Assembly: GCF_050003625.1 (NCBI RefSeq) | Contig: NC_134398.1 | Location: forward strand, 95,937,674-96,001,673 | DNA length: 64,000 bases | Source: Haematobia irritans | Taxonomy: Eukaryota; Arthropoda; Insecta; Diptera; Muscidae | Reading direction: 5' to 3' | Shown: in pieces, positions 43,344-54,679 of the stretch | How the letters are laid out: each line of letters starts with the position of its first letter | How positions within the stretch are numbered: the stretch's first letter is position 1 | The notes under the pieces: model-generated | What the model saw: the letters and a program-made list of their open reading frames with translations, nothing else | What the model was told of the DNA's origin: nothing | Database searches by the model: none | Translations under genes and position numbers: made by a program

Positions 43344-43451
43344 ACAAATATATGTTTCTGTTGAATAATGTTTTGTTTGCATCGGCTCGTGGGCAAACTA
43401 TGCTATATAAATGTAACTTGTAACGATAATTGTCTATTGGTAACTATAACA

Positions 43452-43522
43452 GCTACGTAGCCCAGTGGTAGTGTGTTGGCTTACAAATTACATGGTTCCC
43501 GGTTCGATTCTCAGTCCAGACG
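43452..43522 (+). other. tRNA-like pol III module, plus strand
   Basis: An A-box-like TAGCCCAGTGGTAGTGTG and a B-box-like GGTTCGATTC sit at tRNA spacing within about 71 bp. The acceptor stem does not pair well, so a functional tRNA is unlikely. It faces away from the minus-strand module about 108 bp to its left. Duplicate at 44994-45064. Confidence 0.65.
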
Positions 43523-44321
43523 AAAGGTAAAATTTAAAAAATTATAAAATTGAATAATTTCTTCAACATTATTTGTATTGCAGAAGCGATGGATGTAATA
43601 GGAACTCGTCATAGAATGAATGTCCACCGTTTCAACAGCCGCTGTAATAAATTTACATCACTTCTAACGGTGTGATCCGAATTCAGAGTTTTGAATCTGA
43701 ATTAAAAAATTGTGTGATATTTTCTCAAATAAATAATTTTTATTTATTCGTTTTTTATTTGATTTTTGGTCGACCTTTTGTTAGAATTATATAAATATTT
43801 ATAAAGACCTCGAGCTTCAAGAAACATTAATTTATAATAATCTTTATATTTTTTTATGATTTTTATTGCATTCTAACGCTTGTTTGAATATTTTCAAAAA
43901 TTATTTTTCTATAATGGATTTAGCATTTTTGTGGCAAAATTTGAATAATTTTTACCATTTTATTTATTCTTACTCTTTTTTTAAACTATTTGAAAAACGA
44001 AAATAAAAATTACGTATTAAAATATGAAAAAACTGAAGTAAAAAACTTCCTGTGTAGTTAATATAATTAACTTCTTGTGAGGACATTTTTGGAAGTGCTT
44101 TTAAAGTTGTGCCTTTAAAACAAATCCCAATTTTTTTTGCTGGGAAAAGTGTGGAACTAAATTTAGTTGCTTTATTATATATTATTTTGATGTCTATTTT
44201 TTTATTTTTTTTTAATGAAATAAAACAATAATTGAATCTATAAGTTCAGTCTATACATTTTTAGCTAGGGGGGCTATAGCCCCCCCTAGGAAAATTGTCT
44301 AGCTACGCTAATGAGCTGATG

Positions 44322-44435
<114 letters not shown>

Positions 44436-44814
44436 ATATATAGAATCAAAAGGGAGCAATTTCTGTGAAACTGCTTGTATGTTGTTTCGAAAACTGTTTT
44501 AAATGCATTTAAAACGGTGTTAAATGCTAGTAAAAAACTGCTCACGCCCAACTAAATTTAAGTGTATATTATAAAATTATTTATGTATGTTTATAATCGA
44601 CTCCACGTTCTTCTTTTGTTTGAGTTTTTTAATTCCTTCCAAAATTTCAAGCTTTTATACCAAAAACAGTTTTTTGTTAAAAAATTGTTATTTTTGCATC
44701 AAACACTATTCTTTTCTTATTGTAAATCTTTAATAACACACATTTCGAAGTTTCATTGTAAAAATTTAATTTAATAATATAAAAATATAAATACAAAAAA
44801 AAATTGGTGTTCGG

Positions 44815-44885
44815 TCGGAGTAGGGATTGAACCCAGGACCCTTTGCATGCAAGGCGGACATGCTAACCACTGCTCCACATGGCCA
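44815..44885 (-). other. tRNA-like pol III module, minus strand (copy 2)
   Basis: The counterpart of 43273-43343 at an offset of 1542 bp, with identical A- and B-box text. Confidence 0.7.
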
Positions 44886-44993
44886 ACAAATATATGTTTC
44901 TGTTGAATAATGTTTTGTTTGCATCGGCTCGTGGGCAAACTATGCTATATAAATGTAACTTGTAACGATAATTGTCTATTGGTAACTATAACA

Positions 44994-45064
44994 GCTACGT
45001 AGCCCAGTGGTAGTGTGTTGGCTTACAAATTACATGGTTCCCGGTTCGATTCTCAGTCCAGACG
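44994..45064 (+). other. tRNA-like pol III module, plus strand (copy 2)
   Basis: The counterpart of 43452-43522 at an offset of 1542 bp, with identical box text. Confidence 0.65.
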
Positions 45065-45194
45065 AAAGGTAAAATTTAAAAAATTATAAAATTGAATAAT
45101 TTCTTCAACATTATTTGTATTGCAGAAAAAGGTGTCAAGAACTAAAAAATTTCGTGGAAGTGAAAATTATGTGAGGGAATGAGCACAATCTTCT

Positions 45195-45367
45195 TTGGGG
45201 AAAATTCTTCCAAGCATATAATATTTTTGGGCTCAAAATGCTTCCAAACATATAATATGTTCACATAAAACAAACATATTAATGTTTCGGCAGTATCCAA
45301 TAATATATGTGCTTCCTGCACAATATGTTTGGAACATATGTTAGAGAAGCGATTTTTTCTGAGGGTG
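45195..45367 (+). mobile_element. MITE2 right-end fragment
   Basis: CCAAGCATATAATATTTTTG, CCAAACATATAATATG and AGAGAAGCGATTTTTTCTGA followed by GGGTG match the right part of MITE2 at 58085-58376. It abuts the right TIR of the long-TIR element. Confidence 0.8.
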
Positions 45368-45562
45368 TATATATTGCCATCGGCACCTGCTACTATGAAA
45401 GTCTTTAGCGGAACTTTGTGCGGCAGTATTTACTTGTTTAATATTATATAAAAGCAATGGAAAATCGTAAATAGGTTTTCAAATTCTGGGGGCTAACATT
45501 TTTCTGGGAGTCTAAGCCCCCTCCCTAGAGGCCTTCCTACGCTTATGTAGCCAGAGGCATAC

Positions 45563-46105
45563 CAACAGATGCTGGTCCCCTGGAATATGTAAGGTAGTGC
45601 CTAGCCTTGCGATTCACAGTTCCGCGATATGTTCCTGTGGCCAGGCACCCATATTAGGTGAATATTGTTCTGCTCAGCCATCTCGTTGAGAGATTTGTTG
45701 CAGTCGATGGCCGTTTTCGAGTTAAGGAACACAGAGCCAAAGGATTTTATTTCTGGTTGTTTGTGTGAGTATATATTATGTTAATGCCAACATTTATTGG
45801 AACATTACTTCACAGCCAATTCGCCACCTCTTTTATTGCTAATATTTCAGCCTGACAACCACTATGATCAGATAATCTTTTAGCTATTCGAAGTTCCAGG
45901 TCTTTAGAATATACTCCGAAACCTACTTGTGCATACAATTTGGAGCCATCGGTGTAGAAATCTATACAACATTTATTTACCGGGGTCTATGTGCACCACG
46001 CCTCACTGTTGGGAATTAGAGTTTCAAACTTTTTGTCCAAAAGCGGTTTCGACAGAATGTAATCCACTACGTTTGGCACATCTGGCATTATTTTGAAGAC
46101 CGAAC
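45563..46105 (-). pseudogene. Non-LTR family N1: inverted RNase H fragment
   Basis: The minus strand encodes degraded RNase H text matching 53490-54000 of copy B: SVFLNSKTAIDCNKSLNEMA, then IHLIWVPGHRNI. Several stops and frame changes occur. It lies head to head with copy A of the same family, which starts at about 46130 on the plus strand. Confidence 0.85.
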
Positions 46106-46233
46106 TAAGACTGTACTAAGACTGTATATTATTCAACCGTCGAACGGAACGGACGTGTTTCTTTAATAGCGGATAAACTCATCGTAATAGTTGCCTACTA
46201 AGAATTTCAAGTGTGGTGGGATATTAAGCCACC

Positions 46234-47460
46234 ATGCATCCAAATTCAAAGTCATCCACTGGGTTGCTAACTTCAGGGCCCAGTGGACGGGTATCGACTG
46301 GAGTTATAAATTTGGGCAATGACCAAGAGTTAGGCCCAATTAGTCGACCTGTAGACGGGTCGACAGGTGGCGACACTTTCACAAGTCGTACTTTTTCTAA
46401 GGTAACGACGTCAAAAGGAGGTAATCCCTCACGAAAAAGATTCAAGGAACGCAGAAATGCTTTGTTTATCCTAAAGAAGTTAGGATCAGTCGACCCATGC
46501 ACGCTGTCGGCTAAACAAAGCGATTCCTTAAAATGGGCTCAAGGAATTCTTGAGGCTGGAAAAAGGTAACGATCCCCGGGTGAGCTGCAATCCTCCAAAA
46601 GGGATCAAAGATCGTTTGCCTCAGTTGCTAAAGACAGCCTTGTGATGGCTATCATCAATAAAGGAGCATTGGACGGTATGGTTCCAAAGCAAAAATGGGG
46701 GGAAATTGAGAATGCTCTGTCTGTCGTCTACTCACAGGTGCTGGAAAAGTTTCCCGGTCCGGATCTTCGACACCAAGAGTCTGGTTGGTATCAAGGACGA
46801 TTTAAGCTAGTCGCATTTGAGGACCAGAGGTCTATAGAACGTTTTAAAGCTGATCTGATACTAATTGGTGAAGTTTGGGAAGGAGCTGCTCTAGAGTTAG
46901 TCGTGAAGAAAGACATACCGGCTAGACCTAGAGCACATGTGTGGATACCTGCAAACCCTCCTGACCCTGAATCTATTTTAAATAGACTGAAACAATGCAA
47001 TCCAGATCTTCTAACAGCTGATTGGAAGGTTGGCCTTTTTGATGAAGTGGATGGACCAAGATGGCATGCAGTGTTTTTATTGAACACTCAGACTTTGACA
47101 CATCTAGCAAAGTCTCAGGGCTGTGTATGTTATGGCTATCATTATATCCAAATGAAGGTATATAAAAACGATCAGCTAAAGGATTCAGAAATGGACAAAC
47201 CTCTGTCTGAATCAGAAGTTAGCGGATCCTCTTGCGAGGTTGAGGCAGATACGAAAGGTGCCGACATGGATAGACACCGTATGCGTGAGGAGGTTTCTAC
47301 TGCCTCAAAACTCACCAAAGTTGAATCTATGGTTATTGCGAGAGTCACCGAGATCTCTGAAGAGGACATTCTTGATGACTCGATTGAAACGGCTAATGTT
47401 ACGGTTGTTGAAAATCTCGATGGTCCTACGGATCCTCCAGATAAATCTTCACCATTGTAA
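46234..47460 (+). pseudogene. N1 copy A ORF1 (one nonsense codon)
   Basis: An ORF1 protein of about 408 codons, broken by a single TAA (46567-46569) where copy B has GAA. It starts MHPNSKSSTG after the context GCCACC. The N-terminal part is basic (SRKRFKERRN). The middle (VLEKFPGPDLRHQESGWYQG, then ELVVKKDIPARPRAHVWIP) matches a domain found in ORF1 of several insect non-LTR elements, possibly nucleic-acid binding. The acidic C-terminus overlaps the start of ORF2 by 41 nt (ATG at 47420), a typical bicistronic overlap. Confidence 0.8.
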
Positions 47461-49910
47461 GGCTGCTTGTGCTGCCTTAAAAGTTCTCTTGATGAAAGGG
47501 GACATAAATATAGTTCTTATTCAAGAACCATATGTTTATAGAAACAAAATATGTGAATTAAGTACTCCGGGGTTCAAACTATTGCAGTATACTGGTAATG
47601 ATGTAAATCGAGCCAGTATAATTGCTAAAAACGAGCTCAACTTGTTTCTACTTCCTTCAATGTGCAATACAGACACTGTCGTTGCCAGTTTAGAAATAGC
47701 CAAATGCAAATATTGGGTATCTTCGGTCTACATGGGACATGATAGGGAGATGCCTCCATGTGCCGTTAACACCTTAGTTGAGGAGTCATTGAAAACAAAG
47801 ACAAACTTATTATGGGATGCGATGCAAATGCATATCATATGTTAGTATATGGGGAAGTTTATTTTGCGTATTAGTTTTGTAGTTTGCAATAAGGCAAGAG
47901 GTTTTGGACGTCACCTTGGCCTCGCAAGAACTGAATGAAATGATATCTGATTGGCAAGTTTTAAGTGAACATAGCTTCTCAGATCATCGCTACATCAGTT
48001 TCAAATTTGATGTTCATACCACCAAGACCATATTTCCGCCAAATGTTAGGAAAGCTGATTGGAATAGGTATAGGGTATCGTTCAATACCGGAAATAACAG
48101 AGACAAATATGAGCACTGTGCAAGTTATCAAACACGCAGTGGAGAGGATTAGTAAGGCCTTCAACATTTCACTGAAAGCTGCATGCCCTAGAGGGAAGCC
48201 AATGGGGGAAAATTGACCACCATGGTGGTCTACGGAGTTAGGTATTATGAGGAAATCGTGCAGGAAGCTCTTTAACAAAGCAAAGTCCACCGGAGTTCCT
48301 GTGGATTGGGACGCTTACAAGAAGAATCTGAGAGGATACAAGCGAGAACTGAGAAAGGCTCAGCATAACTCTTGGAATGATTACTGCAGCAGCATTGAGA
48401 ATACGTCCGAGGGTTCCAGACTACTAAAGGTGCTAGCATCCACTAACTCCGCTCAAGGTTTCATTAAAACATCGGAGGGCAATTGGACAACGTCCAGTGA
48501 GGAGACGCTGGAGGTACTATTGGACACACATATTCCTGGAAACCAGACGGTTAAACAATGTACTGGCGGTGCCACAGTGGCTCAGCGGTCGTTTCCTATC
48601 GAGGAATATGTATCGGAATCTAGAATAAAATGGGTGTTAAATAGCTTTGGACCATTCGTATCCCCCTGACCTGATGGAATTACTCCGGCTAAGTTACAAG
48701 CGGTGGCTGACAGAATTATCCCCTAGTAGTTGGCGATACATATAGGATGTATCAACTTAGCATATATTCCAGGAAAGTGGTTTTCATACCTAAAGCGGGA
48801 AAAGCCTCTCACTCGAATGAGAAGTATTTCCGACCAATCAGCTTATGATAATTCCTACTTAAGACTCTGGAGAGGAGTCTATCTTAGAACTAGCGTCAAT
48901 TCAAGTTTGCTCTCGAAACGACAGTGTGCATACTCGAAGGGCACGTCTACTGAGACCGCATTACATGAACTAGTCAGCTTTATTGAAAGCTCACTTTCTG
49001 TCAAAGAATACACAATCGTGGCGTTTCTAGACATCGAAGGGGCGTTCAAGAACGTCCATCTGAGCTCGATATTAAATGGAATGACAACTCTGAATGTTGA
49101 TCCAGGTATACTTAGGCTGTCAGACGAACTTCTAAGGAAGAGACGCATTTCAGCCAAGCAAACATACAATGGTATGTGAACAGAGGCACTCCTCAAGAAG
49201 GAGTTCTATCACCTCTTCTTTGGAATGTTGCTATAAACAACCTTCTGGTTTCCCTAGAAAAAGAAAGGATAAAATTGGTGGCATACGCAGATGATGTGGA
49301 GCTAGCAGTCAGGGGAAAATTCCCATCAACAGTTAGATATATTTTACAGAGAGCCCTCCGGATAACTGAGAAATGGGCGAAAGACAATGGTCTTGGGGTA
49401 AATCCTGCAAAGACAGAACTAGTCATGTACTGCAAAAATCACAAAACTCTCACGGTTAGGCCCATTTCCTTAGAGGGTATTGAAATTCCCTTTGGCGAGT
49501 GTGCAAAATACCTTGGCATTATTTTGGACAGGAAGCTGAACTTTAAGCTTAATATAGAAGAAAGGCGAGGAAAGATACGGTAGCTTTATACTCGTGCAAA
49601 AAGGCAATAGGGAAATAGTGGGGACTAAAACCAAAAATTGTGCATCGGCTATACCCGGCAGTGGTTAGACCTATAACGCTATATGGTGTTGTAGTCTGGT
49701 GGCCGGCACTTCACCAGCCGACAAGTTAAGCCAAAGTTCAGCGTATGGCGTGCTTGTGAATCTCAGGAGCATTTATCAAGACAGGAACAAATTCCCTTAA
49801 TGCCATACTGCATCTATTGCCTTTAGACATTTTGGCCAAACAGTCAGCTGCAACAACGGCTGTGCGGTTGAGCGAGCTATCGCTGTCGTCGGATAAAACG
49901 TTACGGTCAC
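47420..49910 (+). pseudogene. N1 copy A ORF2 (APE-RT), multiply broken
   Basis: Starts MVLRILQINLHHCKAACAA. The apurinic-type endonuclease includes LIQEPYVYRN and SEHSFSDHRYIS. A deletion near 47830-47895 removes the middle of that domain. The linker PWWS...ELxxMRKSCRKLFNKAKS is followed by the RT with NRGTPQEGVLSPLLWNVAIN and YADDVELAV (YADD at 49284-49295). Stops and frame changes occur near 47846, 48150, 48215, 48667, 48727 and 49179. Another deletion near 48790-48850 affects the RT fingers. The region after 49583 is out of frame and the RNase H is absent. Not functional. Confidence 0.85.
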
Positions 49911-50022
49911 AGTTTTCTATTCAACCGTCGAACGGAACGGACGTGTTTTTTAATAGCGGATAAACTCATCGTAATAGGTACCCACTAATAATCTCAGGTA
50001 CCTACTAAGATATTAAGCCACC

Positions 50023-51218
50023 ATGCAGCGAAATTCAAAGTCATCCACCGGGTTGCTATCTTCAGGGCCCAGTGGGCGGGTATCGACTGGAGTTATAAAA
50101 TTGGGCAATGACCAAGAGTTAGGCCCAATTAGTCCACCTGTAGACGGGTCGACAGGTGGCGACACTCTGACAAGTCGAACTTATTCTAAGGTAACGACAT
50201 CAAAAGGAGGTAATTCCTCACGAAAGAGATTCAAGGAACGCAGAAATGTTTTGTTTATCCTAAAGAAGTTAGGATCAGTCGACCTACGCACGTTGTCGGC
50301 TAAACAAAGCGATTCCTTAAAATGGGCTAAAGGAATTCTTGAGACTGGAAAAAGGGAACGACCACCTGATGAGCTGCCATCCTCCAAAAGGGATCAAAGA
50401 TCGTTTGCCTCAGTTGCTAAAGACAGCCTTGTGATTGCTATCATTAATAAAGGAGCATTGGACGGTATGATTCCAAAGTAAAAATGGGGGGAAATTGAGA
50501 ATGCTCTGTCTGTCGTCCACTCACAGGTGCTGGAAAAGTTTCCCGGCCCAGATCCTCGAAACCAAGAGGCTGGTTGGTATCAAGTACGATTTAAGCTAGT
50601 CGCATTTGAGGACCAGAGGTCTATAAAATGTTTTAAAGCTGCTCTGATACTAATTGGTGAAGTTAGGGAAGGAGCTGCTCTAGAGTTAGTCGAGAAGAAA
50701 GACATACCGGCTAGACCTAGAGCACATGCGTGGATACCTGCAAACCCTTCTGACCCTGAATCTATTTTAAATAGGCTGAAACGATGCAATCCAGATCTTC
50801 CAACAGTTGATTGGAAGGTTGGCCGTTTGGATGAAGTGGATGGACCAAGACGGCATGCAGTGTTTATATTGAACACTCAGTGCCACATCTAGCAAAGTCT
50901 CAGGCCCGTGTATGTTATGGCTTTCATTATATCCAAATGGAGGTATATTAAAACGATCAGCTAAAGGATTCAGATATGGACAAGCCTCTGTCTGAAGTCG
51001 AGGGAGATACCAAAGTTGAAGACATGGATAGATACCGTATGCGTGAGGAGGTTTCTACTGCCTCAGAACTCACCAAAGTTGAACCTATGGTTATTGCGAG
51101 AGTCGCCGAGATCTCTGAAGAGGACATTCTTGATGACTCGATTGAAGCGGCTGATGTGACGGTTGTTGAAAATCTCGATGGTCCTACGGATCCTCCAGAT
51201 AAATCTTCATCATTGTAA
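50023..51218 (+). pseudogene. N1 copy B ORF1
   Basis: The counterpart of 46234-47460. A stop at 50479-50481 (CCAAAGTAA where copy A has CAA) and a small deletion near 50881 (CACTCAG then TGCCACATC, lacking ACTTTGA) break the frame; further short losses occur near 50990. The final part 50976-51218 is open and overlaps ORF2, whose ATG is at 51178. The two copies carry different disabling changes, so each decayed on its own. Confidence 0.8.
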
Positions 51219-54200
51219 GGCTGCATATGCTGCCTTGAAAGTTCTCCTGATGAAAGGGGACATAGACATAGTTCTTATTCAAGAACCATATGTTTATAGA
51301 AACAAAATATGTGAATTAAGTACTCCGGGGTTCAAACTATTGCAGTATACTGGTAATGATGTAAATCGAGCCTGTATAATTGTTAAAAACGAGCTTAACT
51401 TGTTTCTGCTTCCTTCAATGTACAATGCAGACACTGTCGTTGCCAATTTAGAAATAGCCAAATGCAAATATTGGGTATCTTGGGTCTACATGGGACATGA
51501 CAGGGAGATGCCTCCATGTGCCGTTAAGACCTTAGTTGAGGAGTCACTGAAAACAAAGACGGAACTCATTATGCGACGCGAATGCGCATCATAGTATATG
51601 GGGAAGTAGTGATACTAGTGCAAGAGGAGAGTCGCCAATAGAGTTTATTTTGCGTACTAATCTGGTAGTTTGCAACAAGGGAGATGCCCAAACCTTTGTC
51701 ACTAAAAAGAGGCAAGAGGTTTTGGACATCACCTCGGCCTCGCAAGAACTGAATGAAATGATACATGAGTGGCAGGTATTAAGTGAACACAGCTTCTCAG
51801 ATCATCGTTACATCAGTTTCAAATTTGATATTCATACCACCAAGACCATATTTCCGCCAAATGTTAGGAAAGCTGACTGGAATAGGTATAGGGAATCGTT
51901 CAATATGATGATACCGGAAATAACAGGACAAATATGAGAAATTTGCAAGATATCGAACACGCAGTGGAGCGGATTACTAAGGCCTTCGACATCTCACTGA
52001 AAGCTGCATGCCCTAGAGGGAAGCCAAGGGGGAAAAATCGACCACCATGGTGGTCTACGGAATTAAGTAATATGAGGAAATCGTGCAGGAAGCTCTTTAA
52101 CAAAGCAAAGTCCACCAGAGCTCCTGTGCATTGGGACGCTTACAAGAAGAATCTGAGAGGATACAAGCGAGAACTGAGAAAGGCTCAGCATAACTCTTGG
52201 AATGATTACTGCAGCAGCATTGAGAATACGTCCGAGGCTTCCAGGCTACGGAAGGTTCTAGCATCCACCAACTCCGCTCAAGGTTTCATTAAAACATCGC
52301 AGGCAATTGGACAACGTACAGTGAGGAGACACTGGACGTACTATTGGACACACATTTTCCGGGAAATCAGCCGGTTGAACCAGGTTCTGGTGGTGCCACA
52401 GTGGCCCAGCGGTCGTTTCCTATCGAGGAAATTGTATTGTATGATAGATATTTATCTTAGAACTAGCATCGATTCAAGTTTGTTATCGAAACGACAGCAT
52501 ACATACTCGGAGGGCAGGTCTACTGAGACCGCAGCTTTATTGAAAGCTCACTATCTGTCAAAGAATACACAATCGTGGCGTTTCTAGACATCGAAGGGGC
52601 GTTCATTAATGTCCATCCGAGCTCGATATTAAATGGACTGACAACTCTGAATGTTGATCCATGTATACTCAGGCTGTTAGACGAACTTGTAATGAAGAGA
52701 TGTATTTCAGCCACACTAGGACAAGCAAACATACATAGGTATGTCAACAGAGGCACTCCCCAAGGAGGAGTTCTATCAGCTCTTCTTTTTAATGTTGCTA
52801 TAAATAACCTTCTGGTTACCCTAGAAAAAGAAAGGATAAAAGTGGTGGCATACGCAGATGATGTGGCTCTGGCAGTCAGGGGAAAAATCCCATCCACAAT
52901 CAGAGATATTATTCAGAGAGCCCTCCGGATGACTGAGAAATAGGCGAAAGACAATGGTATTGGGGGAAACCCTGCAAAGATAGATCTAGTCATGTACTGC
53001 AAAGATAGCAAAACTCCCACGGTTAGGCCCATTTCCTTAGGGGTATTGAAATTCCCTTTGGTGAGTGTGCAAAATACCTTGGCGTTATTTTGGACAGGAA
53101 GCTGAACTTTAAACTTAATATTGAAGAAAGGGCGAGAAAAGCAACGGTAGCTTTGTACTCGTGCAAAAAGGCAATAGGAAAAAAGTGGGGACTAATCCAA
53201 AAATTGTGCATTGGCTATACACGGCATTGACTATTTCTATAATGCTATATGGTGTTGTAGTCTGGTGGCCGGCACTTCACCAGCCAACAAGTTTAGACAA
53301 AGGTCAGTGTATGGCGTGTTTGTGTATCTCAGGCGAATTCAGCAAGACAGGAACAAATTCCATTAATGTCATGCTGCATCTATTGCCTTTAGACATTTTG
53401 GCCAAACAGTCAGCTGCAACAACAGCTGTGCGGTTGAGCGAGCTATCGTTGTGCTCGGAAAGAAGTTACGGTCACAGTTCGGTCCTCAAAGTAATGCCAG
53501 ATGTGCCTAACGTAGTGGATTACACTTTGGCGAGTCCACTTTTCGACAAAAAGTTTGAGACTCTAATCCCCAACAGTGAGGCGTGGTGCACACAGATCCC
53601 GGGGAATAAAGAATATATAGATTTCTACACTGACGGCTCCATCTTGATCTTGAACTTCGAATAGCGAAAAGATTACCTAATCACTGTAGTGTTTTTCTGG
53701 CTGAAATATTAGCAATAAGAGAGGTGGCGAATTGGCTGAGAAGTAATGTTCCAAAAAATGTGGGCATTAATATATACTCAGACAGTCAACCTGCAATACA
53801 ATCCTTGGACTCTGTGTTCCTCAACTCGAAAATGGCCATCGACTGCCGCAAATCTCTCAATGAGATGGCTGAGCAGTACAATATTCACCTAATATGGGTG
53901 CCTGGCCATAGGAACATACCGGGGAACTGCGAAGCGGATGAGTTGGCAAGGCTAGTGACTACCTTACATATTCCAGGGGAACTAGAATCTGTTGGTATGC
54001 TCCTGGCTACCTGCAAGCTCATGCTGCGTGAGAATGCTGTTATGATGGCAAATGTTCGATGGGAGAATTGCAAGGGCTGTAACGACACCAAGCAAATATG
54101 GCCCCATTTAAACTTAAACCGCACACTAGATATGCTAGTGCCCTCGAGACGTCAGAAATCACTCCTGATATCTGCTATAACGGGTCGCTGCCTGATAGGC

Positions 54201-54385
54201 GATTTTGCAAAAACTATAGGCGCGAAGTATAATGACTATTGTATGAGCTGTCATGATGCGGAGGAAAAGGAATCAATTAAGCACCTCTTGTGTGAGTGTC
54301 CCGCATTTTGTGTAAAGCGTAAGCAACTTGTAGCTTCAGAGTACTGGCGGATCTGGAAAACGTTAATTTAAGCAGTCTCAAAACC
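51178..54385 (+). pseudogene. N1 copy B ORF2 (APE-RT-RNase H), broken
   Basis: Starts MVLRILQINLHHCKAAY. Endonuclease: LIQEPYVYRN, VVCNKGDAQTFVTKKRQEVL, SFSDHRYIS. RT: NRGTPQGGVLSALLFNVAIN and YADDVALAV (YADD at 52851-52862). The TGG after TEK is now TAG (52942-52944). RNase H: DFYTDGS near 53620, ILAIREVANWL, INIYSDSQPAIQ, and WVPGHRNIPGNCEADELARL. The C-terminal zinc-binding region CMSCHDAEEKESIKHLLCEC follows, with a frameshift near 54350. Frame changes occur near 51590, 51940, 52440, 53040 and 53664. The RNase H part alone (53724-54371) is long and clean. Confidence 0.88.
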
Positions 54386-54392
54386 AAAGGTA

Positions 54393-54540
54393 CACTAAAA
54401 ATGTGAAAAGAACATTCTTGCAATTTTGAACTCCAATTTTTCCCCCAAACAACGAAACTATCTTCAACATGTGAAAAAAATAATTATGTCTAAAAAATTA
54501 TTGAATTAGTTGAAAAATATATACTTATTGTCTAAATTGC
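54393..54540 (+). mobile_element. MITE1 fragment
   Basis: ACACTAAAAATGTG, AACATTCTTGCAATTTTGAA and TTGAAAAATATATACTTATT follow the order of the middle part of MITE1 (30155-30258). It is truncated on both sides. Confidence 0.6.
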
Positions 54541-54679
54541 ATTTAGGCAATATACTTTTCTTTCTTTTTATTATAGAAATATATTTTATTATAGAAATAT
54601 TCATCATTGTTCACCACATATTTCACTTGCCCTCATTTAAAGTAAGACACCCCTTCTCTTCACTTATATCAGCGGCTGT
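54541..54679. other. Short AT-rich spacer
   Basis: Contains a doubled ATTATAGAAATAT. Nothing else is seen. Confidence 0.3.

Larger units (their letters stand above)
46130..49912 (+). mobile_element. Non-LTR retrotransposon N1, copy A (3'-truncated)
   Basis: Starts at TATTCAACCGTCGAACGGAA, the same 5' end as copy B (49919). It holds ORF1 and most of ORF2 but ends within the region after the RT, where copy B begins. The RNase H domain and 3' UTR are missing. Non-LTR elements normally lose 5' sequence, so loss of the 3' end suggests recombination between tandem copies rather than retrotransposition. Confidence 0.85.
49913..54391 (+). mobile_element. Non-LTR retrotransposon N1, copy B
   Basis: A second tandem copy, beginning TTTCTATTCAACCGTCGAAC. 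It has ORF1, endonuclease, RT and RNase H, and is lost near the end of the C-terminal region. A MITE1 fragment follows at 54393. An internal deletion (near 52430) removes the amino-terminal RT region relative to copy A (48590-48870). Confidence 0.85.

Noticed and set aside
43452..43522. Genuine tRNA gene
   Set aside because: A and B boxes are present, but the acceptor and anticodon stems do not pair convincingly; a tRNA-derived module is a better reading.
46234..49583. Host genes for ORF1/ORF2-like frames
   Set aside because: Duplicated, frameshifted, and with endonuclease and RT motifs; these are retrotransposon proteins.
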